Positions 35,287 through 44,963 of a stretch of DNA of 64,000 nt are shown piece after piece. The notes under the pieces were generated by a model. That model saw only the letters and a program-made list of their open reading frames with translations, did not search any database and was not told where the DNA came from. The DNA comes from Glutamicibacter sp. MNS18 (lineage in GTDB: Bacteria > Actinomycetota > Actinomycetes > Actinomycetales > Micrococcaceae): positions 124,001-188,000 of the forward strand of contig NZ_JAPCHW010000007.1 in the NCBI RefSeq assembly GCF_026107515.2, in the 5' to 3' direction. The stretch's first letter is position 1. Each line of letters opens with the position of its first letter. Made by a program: the position numbers and the translations under genes.

Positions 35287-38200
35287 GTGCATCTAAAGAC
35301 ACTCACCGTCCGCGGGTTCAAGTCTTTTGCCTCGGCGACCACTTTCGAGTTCGAACCAGGCGTCACCGCTGTGGTTGGCCCCAACGGATCAGGGAAATCC
35401 AATGTGGTGGACGCCCTGGCCTGGGTCATGGGCGAACAGGGGGCGAAAACGCTGCGCGGCGGGAAAATGGAAGACGTCATTTTCGCCGGTACCGCCGGCC
35501 GTCCGCCCCTGGGGCGTGCCCACGTCTCCCTGACGATCGACAATGCCGACGGGCAATTACCGATCGACTACGCCGAAGTGACCATCTCCCGTACGCTCTT
35601 CCGTGCTGGCGGATCGGAATATGCCATCAACGGCAGCTCCTGTCGCTTGCTTGATATCCAGGAGTTGCTTTCCGACTCGGGACTGGGCCGGGAAATGCAC
35701 GTGATCGTGGGCCAGGGGCAGTTGGACCGGATCCTGCATGCCACAGCGGAGGACCGGCGCGGGTTCATCGAGGAAGCAGCCGGAGTGCTCAAGCACCGCC
35801 GGCGCAAGGAAAAGACGCTACGCAAACTCCAGGCCATGCAGGGCAACCTTGACCGACTGGAGGATCTCGGTGCCGAAGTGCGCCGTCAACTGGCGCCATT
35901 GGGGCGGCAGGCGAAAATCGCCCGGCGCGCCCAAACCGTCCAACTTGACGTCCGGGATGCCAAAGCCCGCCTGATGGCCGATGACCTGGTGATCCTTAAT
36001 AACAAGCTGGCTGATGACATCAACGACGAAGCCAAGATCCAGGCGGCCCAACAGGAAACCAGCACCAGGCTGGAACACGTCAAACGCCACGTGGCATCCC
36101 TGGAAGGCAAGCTCGGGCAGATCACCCCGCGGTTATCCCAGATTCAGGAAACGTGGGTTGGCCTGACCACGTTGCAGGAACGCTACCGTTCCCTGGTGGC
36201 CCTGGCGCGGGAACGCTCGAACCTGCTGGCGAGCAACCAGACCCACTTCGATGCCAGCCGTGACCCGGAAAAGCTGGAAGCCCAGGCACAGCGACTGTCC
36301 GAGGAACTCGACGAATTGGAAGAGGCACTCGAGGACCGTCACGAGATCCTTGCCGAAGCGGTCGAGGCGAAGGAAGAAGCGGAAGAGGCCGCTCGTGCAG
36401 AACAGCAACGGATGGCCGCACTGCTGCGCGCCGCCGCGGATCGCCGGGAGGGTATGGCCCGTTTGGCCTCCCAGGTCGCCTCCGCGCGTAGCCGTGTGGA
36501 TGTCACCAGCGCGGAGATCGCCCGGCTGAAGGACAACGACCAATCCTTTGACGCCAACCTGGCTGCGGACCGTGCATCCTTCGAGAACCTCCAAGCGGAA
36601 CTGGAAGAGCGCACCGTCGCGGAGGAGGAATTGAACTCCAACTTCGAAAACGTGGAACATCGGTACACTGAACTGCGGGCGCAGCAGCGTGCCGAGCGCC
36701 AGCAGGAACGCGAACTCGCGGCACGGAACACCGGTCTGAGCGCGCGACTGGACGCACTGAAACTCAACGCCAAAGGCGATGATGTTTCCGAAGCGCTGCT
36801 TCAGGAACACGGGGCGATCCTGCAAGGCCGGCTCGGGGAGCTGCTGACCATCAGCAGCGGCTACGAAACAGCCATCGCGGCGATCCTGCGCGAAACCTCC
36901 GAGGCCCTGGTTGTCCGGAATCTTGAACAAGGCCTGGGGCTGGTAGAGACGCTGGCAGGTCAAGACGGAATCAATGTCTCGTTGCTACATGCTTCGGTCA
37001 CCTCACCGCAGACGGTTCTGAGCGTCCATGACGCCATCAGCGCGCGGGAAGTCGTCGGCTGCCAGGACAACTTGTCGTCCTTGGTGGATGTGTTGCTACA
37101 AGGGTATTTCATTGTCGAAGATCTCCCGGGGGCCCGTGTCCTGCTCGCAACGTACCCCGATGCAACCCTGGTGACACTTGACGGAATACTCGTCTCCGCC
37201 AGCCGCAGCATCCTGGGTGATAGCGCGGGCGCCTCGCTCATCGCCCAACAGGCCCTGATCGACTCCACAGAACACGAGCTGCTCCAGGTCCGTGAAGACC
37301 TGCAGCGAGTCGAGCGCTCCCTGGCCGAACGGGAACCGGTTCTCTTCGAAGCCGAAAGCGGGCATGATGACGCATTGGCCGCGCTACGTGATTCGGATGC
37401 CGCCATTATCGAACTGACCGACTACCTCGCCGAGCTCGGCGCGCGGCTACGTCGATCCGAGAAGGACCGTCAAGACCAGCGGGAGAAGCTCGCCCAGGCC
37501 CAGGACAAACTGGTCATGGAACAGGAGTCCCTGGAAGAGATCACCGAACGCATGGAAATGGCATCGGAGGACCGGGACGAGGAAACCGTTGATGACGCCT
37601 CACGTGCCGCCCTGGCCGACGCGGCCTCCGCAGCAAGGCAGCAGGAACTCGAAGCACGGCTGGCCCTGCGTAGCAGCGAAGAACAGGTCACCGCGTTGCG
37701 CTCGCGCATCGAGGGACTGCGGCGTACCGCCGCCGCCGAACGCAGCCACCGCGAAGTGGCCGCACGCCGGGCCGAGGAACGCCGGGCCCAGGCCGAGAAC
37801 GCTGCACGGGTCGAGAAACACGCCGCACGTATCCTGCAGTTCATTGAGGTGTCCGTGCAGATGGCAGATTCCGAACGCGGAGAGCTGGCCGAGCGGCAGG
37901 GCGAGGTGGATCAGCTACTGGCCAGTGAGCGTGCCGAAGCCGAGAAACTGGCCGCGGAACTTGCCCGGCTCTCCGATGATGCGCACCGTGACGAGGTGGC
38001 GCGCGCCGAACTGCGGATGCGGATCGAGAACCTGGAACAGCGGGCCCTGGAGGAGCTGGGCTACACCCCGGACTACCTGATCGCACATTTCGGCCCGGAC
38101 CAGCTGATCCCGGAGCAGATCGATCCGGAAGACAAATGGGCAGAGCTGCGCCAGAACGTGGACGAGGACGGGAACCCGGTAGGAACCAAACCTTACGACA

Positions 38201-38856
38201 GGGTCGAGCAGGAGAAGCGGCTGAAGAAGGCCGAACGGGACCTGGCCGCACTGGGCCGGGTCAACCCCTTGGCCCTGGAGGAGTTCGCCGCGCTGGAGGA
38301 ACGCCACAAGTTCCTTTCCGGGCAGCTCGAAGACCTGAAAAAGTCCAGGGCCGATCTGCAGCAGATCATCCGGGATGTGGATGAGCATGTGGAGCGGGTC
38401 TTCACCGAGGCCTATAACGATACCGCCGTGCAGTTCAAGAGGATTTTCGACCGTTTGTTCCCCGGTGGCGAGGGCCAGCTGGTCTTGACTGACCCGGAGA
38501 ACATGCTGACCACCGGGATCGAGGTTGAGGCACGCCCGGCCGGCAAGAAGATCAAGCGCCTGTCATTGCTCTCCGGCGGGGAACGCTCCCTGACGGCGGT
38601 GGCGCTGCTGGTGGCCATCTTCAAGGCCCGGCCCTCGCCCTTCTACGTGATGGATGAGGTCGAGGCGGCACTGGATGACGTGAACCTGGGCAGGCTAATC
38701 ACGATCTTCGAGGAACTGCGGGAGTCCTCGCAGTTGATCGTGATTACCCACCAGAAGAAGACCATGGAAGTGGCCGACGCGCTGTACGGGGTCACCATGC
38801 GAGGCGACGGGGTCACCACGGTGATCAGCCAGAAGATGGACCGGCAGAACGCCTAG
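35287..38856 (+). CDS. smc: Chromosome segregation protein SMC
   Basis: Long ATPase that compacts and segregates the chromosome with ScpA/ScpB. The 1189-residue protein has Walker A GPNGSGKSNVVDALAWVMGE, the coiled arms (about 170-500 and 680-1020), a central hinge (about 510-660), the signature SLLSGGERSLTAVAL and the Walker B FYVMDEVEAALDD. The GTG at 35287 (then HLKTLTVRGFKSF) begins the conserved head; the frame is open to 35110 but that extension is not SMC-like. Its stop shares the CTAG tetranucleotide with the converging MFS gene. Confidence 0.97.
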   Translation: MHLKTLTVRGFKSFASATTFEFEPGVTAVVGPNGSGKSNVVDALAWVMGEQGAKTLRGGKMEDVIFAGTAGRPPLGRAHVSLTIDNADGQLPIDYAEVTISRTLFRAGGSEYAINGSSCRLLDIQELLSDSGLGREMHVIVGQGQLDRILHATAEDRRGFIEEAAGVLKHRRRKEKTLRKLQAMQGNLDRLEDLGAEVRRQLAPLGRQAKIARRAQTVQLDVRDAKARLMADDLVILNNKLADDINDEAKIQAAQQETSTRLEHVKRHVASLEGKLGQITPRLSQIQETWVGLTTLQERYRSLVALARERSNLLASNQTHFDASRDPEKLEAQAQRLSEELDELEEALEDRHEILAEAVEAKEEAEEAARAEQQRMAALLRAAADRREGMARLASQVASARSRVDVTSAEIARLKDNDQSFDANLAADRASFENLQAELEERTVAEEELNSNFENVEHRYTELRAQQRAERQQERELAARNTGLSARLDALKLNAKGDDVSEALLQEHGAILQGRLGELLTISSGYETAIAAILRETSEALVVRNLEQGLGLVETLAGQDGINVSLLHASVTSPQTVLSVHDAISAREVVGCQDNLSSLVDVLLQGYFIVEDLPGARVLLATYPDATLVTLDGILVSASRSILGDSAGASLIAQQALIDSTEHELLQVREDLQRVERSLAEREPVLFEAESGHDDALAALRDSDAAIIELTDYLAELGARLRRSEKDRQDQREKLAQAQDKLVMEQESLEEITERMEMASEDRDEETVDDASRAALADAASAARQQELEARLALRSSEEQVTALRSRIEGLRRTAAAERSHREVAARRAEERRAQAENAARVEKHAARILQFIEVSVQMADSERGELAERQGEVDQLLASERAEAEKLAAELARLSDDAHRDEVARAELRMRIENLEQRALEELGYTPDYLIAHFGPDQLIPEQIDPEDKWAELRQNVDEDGNPVGTKPYDRVEQEKRLKKAERDLAALGRVNPLALEEFAALEERHKFLSGQLEDLKKSRADLQQIIRDVDEHVERVFTEAYNDTAVQFKRIFDRLFPGGEGQLVLTDPENMLTTGIEVEARPAGKKIKRLSLLSGGERSLTAVALLVAIFKARPSPFYVMDEVEAALDDVNLGRLITIFEELRESSQLIVITHQKKTMEVADALYGVTMRGDGVTTVISQKMDRQNA

Positions 38857-40112
38857 GGTGTTGCGGGTGCCTCGGGATCTTCCTTGGCCACGGGCTTGAT
38901 GGTGCTCGGGGTCAGCAGCCAGGCCGCCACCCCGATCAGGCATACCGCTCCCGACGCGCTCAACGCCACCTGGTAGCTGAGATTATCGGCCATGAACCCG
39001 GCAATCAGCGGGCCGATGATGGCGCCCAAATCAGTGGCCATCTGGAAGCCGGCCAACGCCTTGCCGCCATTGCGTCCCGAACCGATCACATCCGCGACCG
39101 CGGCCTGCTGGGCCGGTCCCAGGATCCCTCCGCCGAAACCGGCCAGGATGGAGAAGACGATGAAGGCCGGTAATGAGGTGAAGTAGCCCATCAGCACGAT
39201 CGAGGAGAGCAGGATCCCCATGCCCACGATCACCGGGATCTTGCGCCCGACCGCATCGGTCAGCTTGCCCGAGAAAGTCAACGCGATGCCGTTGCCCACC
39301 GCGAAGATCGCCAGGGAGATCCCGGCGACCTGCTGTCCGGTGCCTTCTCCGAAGACCGCCAGGGCAAACAGCGGGATCATCGAGGTGCGGATGCCGAAGG
39401 CCAGCCAGCCGTAGCTGAAACCCGAGGCCATGGCCGCCCTGAAAGTGGGGGAGCGCAACGCCTCACGGGTGGTCAATACCGGGATGGGTGCGACCGGAAG
39501 CACCTCCCCGGCCCCATCCAGCTTGTTCAGTACGGGTTTGCGGGCCAGAGTGAAATACACCACCAGGGCGGCGATCACCAGCGCCACCCCGTAGATCACG
39601 AAGGGAAGGCGCATCCCGAAGGGTGCCAGCAGGGTTCCAATGACCGGACCGGTGACATTGCCCAGCAGGAAGGCCCCGGCGTACAGTCCCGAGATCCGTC
39701 CCCGGGACCCTTCCGGGGCCAGCCGGGCGATCAGCGCCATGGCCGAAATGGTGAACATGGTGGAGCCGAATCCGCCGAGCCCGCGGGCGATCAGCAACTG
39801 GGTGTAGTCCTGGACCACGGCACACAACAGGGTGGATAGCGCCACCAGGGACACGCCGGTGACATACACCCTGGGTTCGCCGAGCCTGGCGGTCAGCGCC
39901 CCGGCCACCGGCGCGAAGATCAGCCGGGCAAAGGCGAAAATACTGACAATCACGCTGGCCGCGGCGGCACCCACATCGAAGCTGACCGCGTACTGCGGCA
40001 AGATGGGCGCAATGAGCCCGAAACCTACTGCAATGATGAACGCCGCAATCAGTAGAATGGTGATTTCCCGTGGAATCCGGGGGCGCTCGGTACGTGGAAC
40101 AATTTTGGACAT
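38853..40112 (-). CDS. MFS transporter
   Basis: Major facilitator superfamily permease of 419 residues with about twelve hydrophobic segments. The loop 2-3 type motif reads GALTARLGEPRVYVTG, and after the central loop GKLTDAVGRKIPVIVG. It resembles drug-efflux (DHA1) transporters; the substrate is unknown. ATG 40112 (MSKIVPRTERPRIPREI) is used; the in-frame ATG at 40136 would add eight residues and neither has a clear ribosome-binding site. Its end overlaps smc by 4 bases. Confidence 0.87.
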   Translation of the reverse strand: MSKIVPRTERPRIPREITILLIAAFIIAVGFGLIAPILPQYAVSFDVGAAAASVIVSIFAFARLIFAPVAGALTARLGEPRVYVTGVSLVALSTLLCAVVQDYTQLLIARGLGGFGSTMFTISAMALIARLAPEGSRGRISGLYAGAFLLGNVTGPVIGTLLAPFGMRLPFVIYGVALVIAALVVYFTLARKPVLNKLDGAGEVLPVAPIPVLTTREALRSPTFRAAMASGFSYGWLAFGIRTSMIPLFALAVFGEGTGQQVAGISLAIFAVGNGIALTFSGKLTDAVGRKIPVIVGMGILLSSIVLMGYFTSLPAFIVFSILAGFGGGILGPAQQAAVADVIGSGRNGGKALAGFQMATDLGAIIGPLIAGFMADNLSYQVALSASGAVCLIGVAAWLLTPSTIKPVAKEDPEAPATP

Positions 40113-40221
40113 AAGTGCTTTGCCCGCCCAATCCATCCAGGGCAGCGGGCTAACCAGCTTCCTTGTGGGAGCTTCGGATTGAACTGCCAGCCATCATTCT
40201 AGACTGTGAGATGATCTAAAC

Positions 40222-41403
40222 GTGTCTGATCAGCTTTTGACAATAATCATTGTGGTCGCGGTCATAGCGATCATTGGCATTGGAACCATCGCGTTGGTCT
40301 CCAAGGGCCGTAAACCAAAGACCCCCTACACCAGCGAACGCGACGCGAACGACCCGCCTTCCGGGACCGGGACCCTCACCGAAGAACGTGAGGACACCGA
40401 AGCCCCGGCCGTACCGGGCGAGGGCCTGCCGGCGGATGTCATTGAGGAAGCACCGGGATTCCAGCTGGATGTCCCCGAGCCGGTCCAGGGACGACTGGCC
40501 CGGCTGCGTGCCCGGCTGACCAAATCGAACAACATGTTCTCCAAGGGCCTGCTGGCCCTGCTCAGCCAGGACAAGATCGACGAGGACGTCTGGGACGAGA
40601 TCGAGGAAACCCTGCTGTTGGCGGACCTCGGCACCGAGCCGACCCTCGAACTGGTTGACGCGCTGCGTGAACGGGTCAAGGTCGAAGGCAGCCGCGACCC
40701 CGAGCACGTCAAGGCGATGCTGCGCGAGGAACTACTCAAGCTCGTTGACCCGAGCATGGACCGCAACTACCTGCCCGAGCCGCATCCGGACCGTCCCAGC
40801 ATCCTGATGGTGGTCGGCGTCAACGGCGTGGGCAAGACCACCACCATTGGCAAACTGGCCCGCGTGCTGGTCGCCGAGGACAAGGACGTGCTGCTCGGCG
40901 CGGCCGATACCTTCCGCGCCGCAGCCGCCGAACAGCTGGCCACCTGGGGCGACCGCGTCGGTGTGCCAACGGTACGCTCCGAGATCGACGGGGCTGACCC
41001 GGCCTCCGTGGCTTATGAAGCCGTGGCAGCAGGTATCGACCAGGGCGTGGACATTGTCATGATCGACACCGCCGGCCGCCTGCAGAACAAGGTCGGCCTG
41101 ATGGATGAGCTGGGCAAGATCAAGCGCGTGGTCGAGAAGAAGGCCACCGTGGACGAGGTCCTGTTGGTCCTGGACGCCACCACCGGCCAGAACGGCCTGA
41201 CCCAGGCCAAGGTGTTCTCCGAGGTGGTCAACGTCTCGGGCATCGTCCTGACAAAACTGGACGGAACCGCCAAGGGCGGCATCGTGGTGGCCATCCAGCG
41301 CCAGCTCGGTGTGCCGGTCAAGCTGGTGGGCCTGGGTGAAGGCCCGGACGACCTGGCACCGTTCGACCCCGAGGAATTCGTGGACGCCCTGCTCGAAGGC
41401 TAG
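40222..41403 (+). CDS. ftsY: Signal recognition particle receptor FtsY
   Basis: SRP receptor GTPase that docks ribosome-nascent-chain complexes at the membrane. The 393-residue protein begins with a membrane segment (about residues 5-25), as in other actinobacterial FtsY, then an acidic linker and the NG domain: [15 protein letters not shown] (G1), DTAGRLQNK (G3), [10 protein letters not shown] (G4 region). GTG start at 40222. Its partner Ffh is encoded at 47174. A long perfect hairpin follows the stop. Confidence 0.96.
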   Translation: MSDQLLTIIIVVAVIAIIGIGTIALVSKGRKPKTPYTSERDANDPPSGTGTLTEEREDTEAPAVPGEGLPADVIEEAPGFQLDVPEPVQGRLARLRARLTKSNNMFSKGLLALLSQDKIDEDVWDEIEETLLLADLGTEPTLELVDALRERVKVEGSRDPEHVKAMLREELLKLVDPSMDRNYLPEPHPDRPSILMVVGVNGVGKTTTIGKLARVLVAEDKDVLLGAADTFRAAAAEQLATWGDRVGVPTVRSEIDGADPASVAYEAVAAGIDQGVDIVMIDTAGRLQNKVGLMDELGKIKRVVEKKATVDEVLLVLDATTGQNGLTQAKVFSEVVNVSGIVLTKLDGTAKGGIVVAIQRQLGVPVKLVGLGEGPDDLAPFDPEEFVDALLEG

Positions 41404-41421
41404 GCAAGACCCACGGCCGAA

Positions 41422-41457
41422 ATGCCCCGGAACCACCATCTGGTGGTTCCGGGGCAT
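41422..41457. terminator. Perfect 17-bp hairpin after ftsY
   Basis: Bases 41422-41438 and 41441-41457 are perfectly complementary around a 2-base TC centre (core GGAACCACCA / TGGTGGTTCC). It lies 18 bases after the ftsY stop. No T run follows, so it may terminate poorly alone or protect the 3' end. Confidence 0.6.
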
Positions 41458-41823
41458 TCGTGGTTCCAGGGCGAAAGCCGGCCGGGCTCCTGGACCTATG
41501 ACTCCCGGCGCAATTCACCACACCCCGGGACACGGGACACGCCCACAACCTGCCGCCCGCGTCCCGGATCCGCGCCTCCGCTCCGCCGAAACGTGTGGCT
41601 GCACGTCACGGCCGGTGAGTGGCAATCCACCAGGAACGCAATACGCATCCTTATTGATGGCGGGGTCAGGATTCTTTGATGAACCGGTCAGCATCCGCCG
41701 GTAGACAGGATAGCTGGGGCCAACGGTGACGCTGGTCCCTGTCGCCTTGGCAGATACGCAGTCCGTACCGCGTTCCGGGGCAGGCAACAGCACCACTGGT
41801 CTACCGAAGGAACCGCGCCGAAC
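41458..41823. other. Intergenic stretch between ftsY and the acyltransferase
   Basis: About 366 bases with no gene that I can support. Short open frames on both strands have no domain features. The end near 41690-41820 is probably the promoter and leader of the acyltransferase gene; no clear -35/-10 pair was identified. Confidence 0.5.
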
Positions 41824-43950
41824 GTGAGCCGCCATAGCACCACACCGGAAATGAGTACGCCGCAGGTTGCGTCCACCCCGCGCGCCGGTTTCCGCGCCGA
41901 CATCCAGGGACTGCGCGCCATCGCGGTGGCCGTGGTGGTGCTGTACCACTTCTGGCCACACCGCCTGCCCGGTGGCTTCATCGGTGTGGACGTCTTCTTC
42001 GTCATCTCGGGATTCCTGATCACCGGGCACCTGATGAACAAGCCGCCACGGCACGTCGGAGACATCCTCGGCTTCTGGATGCGCCGGGTCAAAAGACTGC
42101 TCCCGGCCTCCTTCGCGGTCATCCTGGCCACCCTTACCGGCACGTGGGCACTGGCACCGGCCACGGTCTGGAAGGACTGGGGGCTGCAGGCGCTGGCTTC
42201 CACCTTCTACTTCCAGAACTGGTTCCTGGCCTCCAGCAAGGTCGACTACCTGGCCGAAGCGGACGCACCCAGCCCCTTCCAGCACTTCTGGTCGCTCTCC
42301 GTGGAAGAACAGTTCTACCTGGTGTGGCCGGTGCTGATCGGCGTGCTGGTCTTGCTCGGGGTGAGATCCGGGCGCAGGCCAGCGCTCGCCGTCGGAGCGG
42401 GGATTGGCGTGCTCTTTGCCGGTTCCCTGGCCTATTCGGTATACGCCACCGCCCAGTCCGCCGGGATCGCCTACTTCTCCACCTTCACCCGGGCCTGGGA
42501 ATTCGCCGCCGGGGCGCTGGTGGCGGTACTCGGCGCCAAGGCCTGTGCCCCGAAGAGCGGCCTGCTGCCGGCCATGGGGGCCTGGCTGGGCCTGGTAGCC
42601 ATTGCCGGCAGTGCGGTGGGTTTCAACGCCGAGCTTCCCTTCCCCGGGGCGGTGGCGCTGGTTCCCGTGATCGGAACCATGCTGGTGCTCTGGACGCATG
42701 CCACCGGCCGGTATTCACCGCTCTGCCTGCTGTCCCATCCGGTTATGCGATTCACCGGGGATCACTCCTATGCCATCTACCTGTGGCACTGGCCGGTGCT
42801 GATCCTGGCACCATTTGTCCTCAGCGACTTCCTTGCCGTCCACAAGCTCATTGCCCTGGCCGGTATCGTGCTGCTGGCCGTGGCCACGCAGAAGCTGGTC
42901 GAGACCCGGTTCCGCCGCTACATGGAGCGCTCCAGGATCGTCACCGCCCCGCGATTCCTGCTGGCCGGATCGCTGGCCCTGGCCGTGCTGGGCGGGAACT
43001 TCTACACCGTCAGCCAACAGCTCACCGAGGAATCCAAGGACATCCAGGCCGGGATCGAACGGGTCAAGGACGAGGTCGGTATCGAATGCTTCGGGGCCGC
43101 GTCCCTGGCCAATGACTGCCAAGACACCGAGACCAGCTTCGACACACTGGCACCGGCACCGGTGGTGGCCAAGGAGGACCGGCCACCGGTCTACGAAGAC
43201 GACTGCTTTGCCGAAGCCGAGAGCGAATTCTCCACCCGGACCGTCTGCCAATACGGTACGGGGGATACCAAGGTGGCACTGGTGGGCAACTCCCACGCCG
43301 GGCACTGGGTCCCGGCCCTGGAACCCGTGGCCCGGGACAACGACTGGCAGATCGACACCTATGTGGCCAGCGCCTGCGCGCCCATGGGGCTTGCCCAGGA
43401 GTTCGACAATCCGCAGCAGGAAGAAGGCTGCGCCGAGTTCGGGCAGTGGGCCGCCGAAGAAATCGCCGAAGGCGGATACGATCTGGTGGTCTCCTCCAAC
43501 CGGCAATCCAAGACGGTGGTCGGCTACAACCGCGCGGACAGTGCCGCCCCTGCAGAAGACGCCTACGCCCGGATCCTTGAGGCCTGGGCGGACTCCGGAG
43601 CAGAGATCGTGGTACTGCGTGATACCCCATGGCCGGGGACCACATTGGACAATGTGCCGGACTGCGTCGCCGAAAACCCGGATGACCTGTCGCTGTGTAC
43701 CGGCAGCGCGGAGGACTGGGTCCCCATGGATCCGCAATACGACGCCGCGCAAGCCATGGAGGATCCGCGGATCACTGCGGTGGATGTTAATGACTACTTC
43801 TGCCAGGACGGCACCTGCCATTCGGTCATCGGGGGAGTGCTGGCCTACTACGACCACTCGCATCTGAGCCGGACCTTCGCCCAAAGCATGAGTGCGCCGT
43901 TGGAGCAACGCCTGCGTGACGCCGTGGACTCCGCCAGGCTCTGGAACTGA
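41824..43950 (+). CDS. OafA/YrhL-type acyltransferase with C-terminal SGNH domain
   Basis: A 708-residue membrane enzyme likely to O-acylate a cell-surface glycan. The acyltransferase-3 domain (about 20-380) has FRADIQGLRAIAVAVVVLYHF, GGFIGVDVFFVISGFLITG and FWSLSVEEQFYLVWPVLIG with about ten membrane segments. The extracellular SGNH hydrolase-like domain has VALVGNSHAGHW and the late DHSHLS with the Asp-His pair. The target could be peptidoglycan or the wall glycopolymer made by the island, but it lies 10 kb away. GTG start at 41824. Confidence 0.92.
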   Translation: MSRHSTTPEMSTPQVASTPRAGFRADIQGLRAIAVAVVVLYHFWPHRLPGGFIGVDVFFVISGFLITGHLMNKPPRHVGDILGFWMRRVKRLLPASFAVILATLTGTWALAPATVWKDWGLQALASTFYFQNWFLASSKVDYLAEADAPSPFQHFWSLSVEEQFYLVWPVLIGVLVLLGVRSGRRPALAVGAGIGVLFAGSLAYSVYATAQSAGIAYFSTFTRAWEFAAGALVAVLGAKACAPKSGLLPAMGAWLGLVAIAGSAVGFNAELPFPGAVALVPVIGTMLVLWTHATGRYSPLCLLSHPVMRFTGDHSYAIYLWHWPVLILAPFVLSDFLAVHKLIALAGIVLLAVATQKLVETRFRRYMERSRIVTAPRFLLAGSLALAVLGGNFYTVSQQLTEESKDIQAGIERVKDEVGIECFGAASLANDCQDTETSFDTLAPAPVVAKEDRPPVYEDDCFAEAESEFSTRTVCQYGTGDTKVALVGNSHAGHWVPALEPVARDNDWQIDTYVASACAPMGLAQEFDNPQQEEGCAEFGQWAAEEIAEGGYDLVVSSNRQSKTVVGYNRADSAAPAEDAYARILEAWADSGAEIVVLRDTPWPGTTLDNVPDCVAENPDDLSLCTGSAEDWVPMDPQYDAAQAMEDPRITAVDVNDYFCQDGTCHSVIGGVLAYYDHSHLSRTFAQSMSAPLEQRLRDAVDSARLWN

Positions 43951-44059
43951 GCCGAAGGGCGTACCAAGCCATTCTGTCGGGGGCGCCCGATACGTTATGG
44001 GTGATCCGGATCAAAGTTGGGGAATCCGGATCCACTACTCGTACCAAGGATGGTTTGCC

Positions 44060-44719
44060 GTGAAAAAGGCTGCTGTTAGTTTCATTGCCATCGTGATGGC
44101 ATTCACCCTCGTGGCCTGCGGAGTGCCGCAGGAAGACCACGACCAGGCGTTGGCATCCGTGGCCGCCGCCGAAAAAGACCGCGATTCACTCAAATCCCGG
44201 TTGGCCGGCACCGAAGCCAAACTGGCGGCCGCGGAAACCGAGCTGGAAAAACTGCGAACCGCGGAGAGTGAACGCAAGCAGGCAGCTGAGGCCGAGGAGA
44301 AGCGCAAGGCCGAGGAGAAGAAGGCCAAGGAAGAAGCCGAAAAGAAGGAAAAGGAGAAGCTGAACAAGGCCAAGAAGATCAGCAAGCGGGAACTGGCCCA
44401 GATCGTGAAGAAACCGGATTCACATCTGGAACGCAATGTGATCATCTACGCCCGCGTCACCCAATTCGATTCGGCAACCGGGCCATGCACCTTCCGTGCC
44501 GAGATCTCCCACGCCCACGTAGGCAAGTACTCCTACGAACACAACTCGATGTTCAACGCCGGGGACGGGTTGATCAACTGCGAGATCCTCGATGACGTGG
44601 TGGCCGAGGACATCATCGAAGTCACCGCGGAGATCACCGGATCGCTGACCTACAGCACGCAGATCGGTGGCAGCACCACGGTGCCCGAGTTCCAGGTGGT
44701 CAAACTCAAGCGGCTCTAG
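44060..44719 (+). CDS. Lipoprotein with charged coiled coil
   Basis: Predicted lipoprotein of 219 residues, function unknown. The signal sequence ends in a lipobox, LVAC. Residues 25-110 are very rich in Lys, Glu and Ala with heptad character (KRKAEEKKAKEEAEKKEKEK), a likely coiled-coil stalk. A small C-terminal domain (about 125-219) contains two cysteines (GPCTF, INCEIL) and beta-rich segments. The GTG at 44060 is chosen because the signal peptide starts there and AAGGA lies upstream; the open frame to 43892 is unlikely to be coding. Confidence 0.8.
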   Translation: MKKAAVSFIAIVMAFTLVACGVPQEDHDQALASVAAAEKDRDSLKSRLAGTEAKLAAAETELEKLRTAESERKQAAEAEEKRKAEEKKAKEEAEKKEKEKLNKAKKISKRELAQIVKKPDSHLERNVIIYARVTQFDSATGPCTFRAEISHAHVGKYSYEHNSMFNAGDGLINCEILDDVVAEDIIEVTAEITGSLTYSTQIGGSTTVPEFQVVKLKRL

Positions 44720-44772
44720 CCTGCGGCCTCCGGCGGGGTGCGACGGACCCGTTCCGGCACCCCGCCGGTGAG

Positions 44773-44841
44773 TTAACCTCGCCGAAACACGGGATGACAC
44801 CAACCGTTACCTGGGTCAGCCCAATGTCACACCGTCGAAAC
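44773..44841 (+). promoter_or_regulatory. Two GlnR-box-like sites upstream of amt
   Basis: GTCAC-n6-GAAAC at 44826-44841 matches the GlnR half-site pattern GTnAC-n6-GAAAC exactly, and TTAAC-n6-GAAAC at 44773-44788 matches with one change. They begin 53 bases apart, about five helical turns. They lie 120-190 bases before the ammonium transporter start. Confidence 0.5.
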
Positions 44842-44963
44842 GAAAACTGCGTATTACCTGAAACACCGGTGGTCAATGATTGATACCGAGGGGTTAGCCC
44901 AAGGACGAGCGATTCCCCGTCAAGACAATTCATCGAACACCGCAATGAGGGGAAGTGGCTGAT

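Noticed and set aside
41515-42699. 394-residue open frame on the minus strand over the acyltransferase start
   Set aside because: It is antisense to clear acyltransferase motifs, and its translation is rich in Gly, Asp, Arg and His without any domain, typical of a GC-rich shadow frame.
42715-43908. 397-residue minus-strand open frame opposite the acyltransferase
   Set aside because: The plus-strand SGNH motifs at VALVGNSHAGHW and DHSHLS show the real coding strand.
44720-44963. Structured RNA or riboswitch upstream of amt
   Set aside because: No consistent conserved fold could be recognised by eye; the GlnR-like pattern explains the notable motifs.
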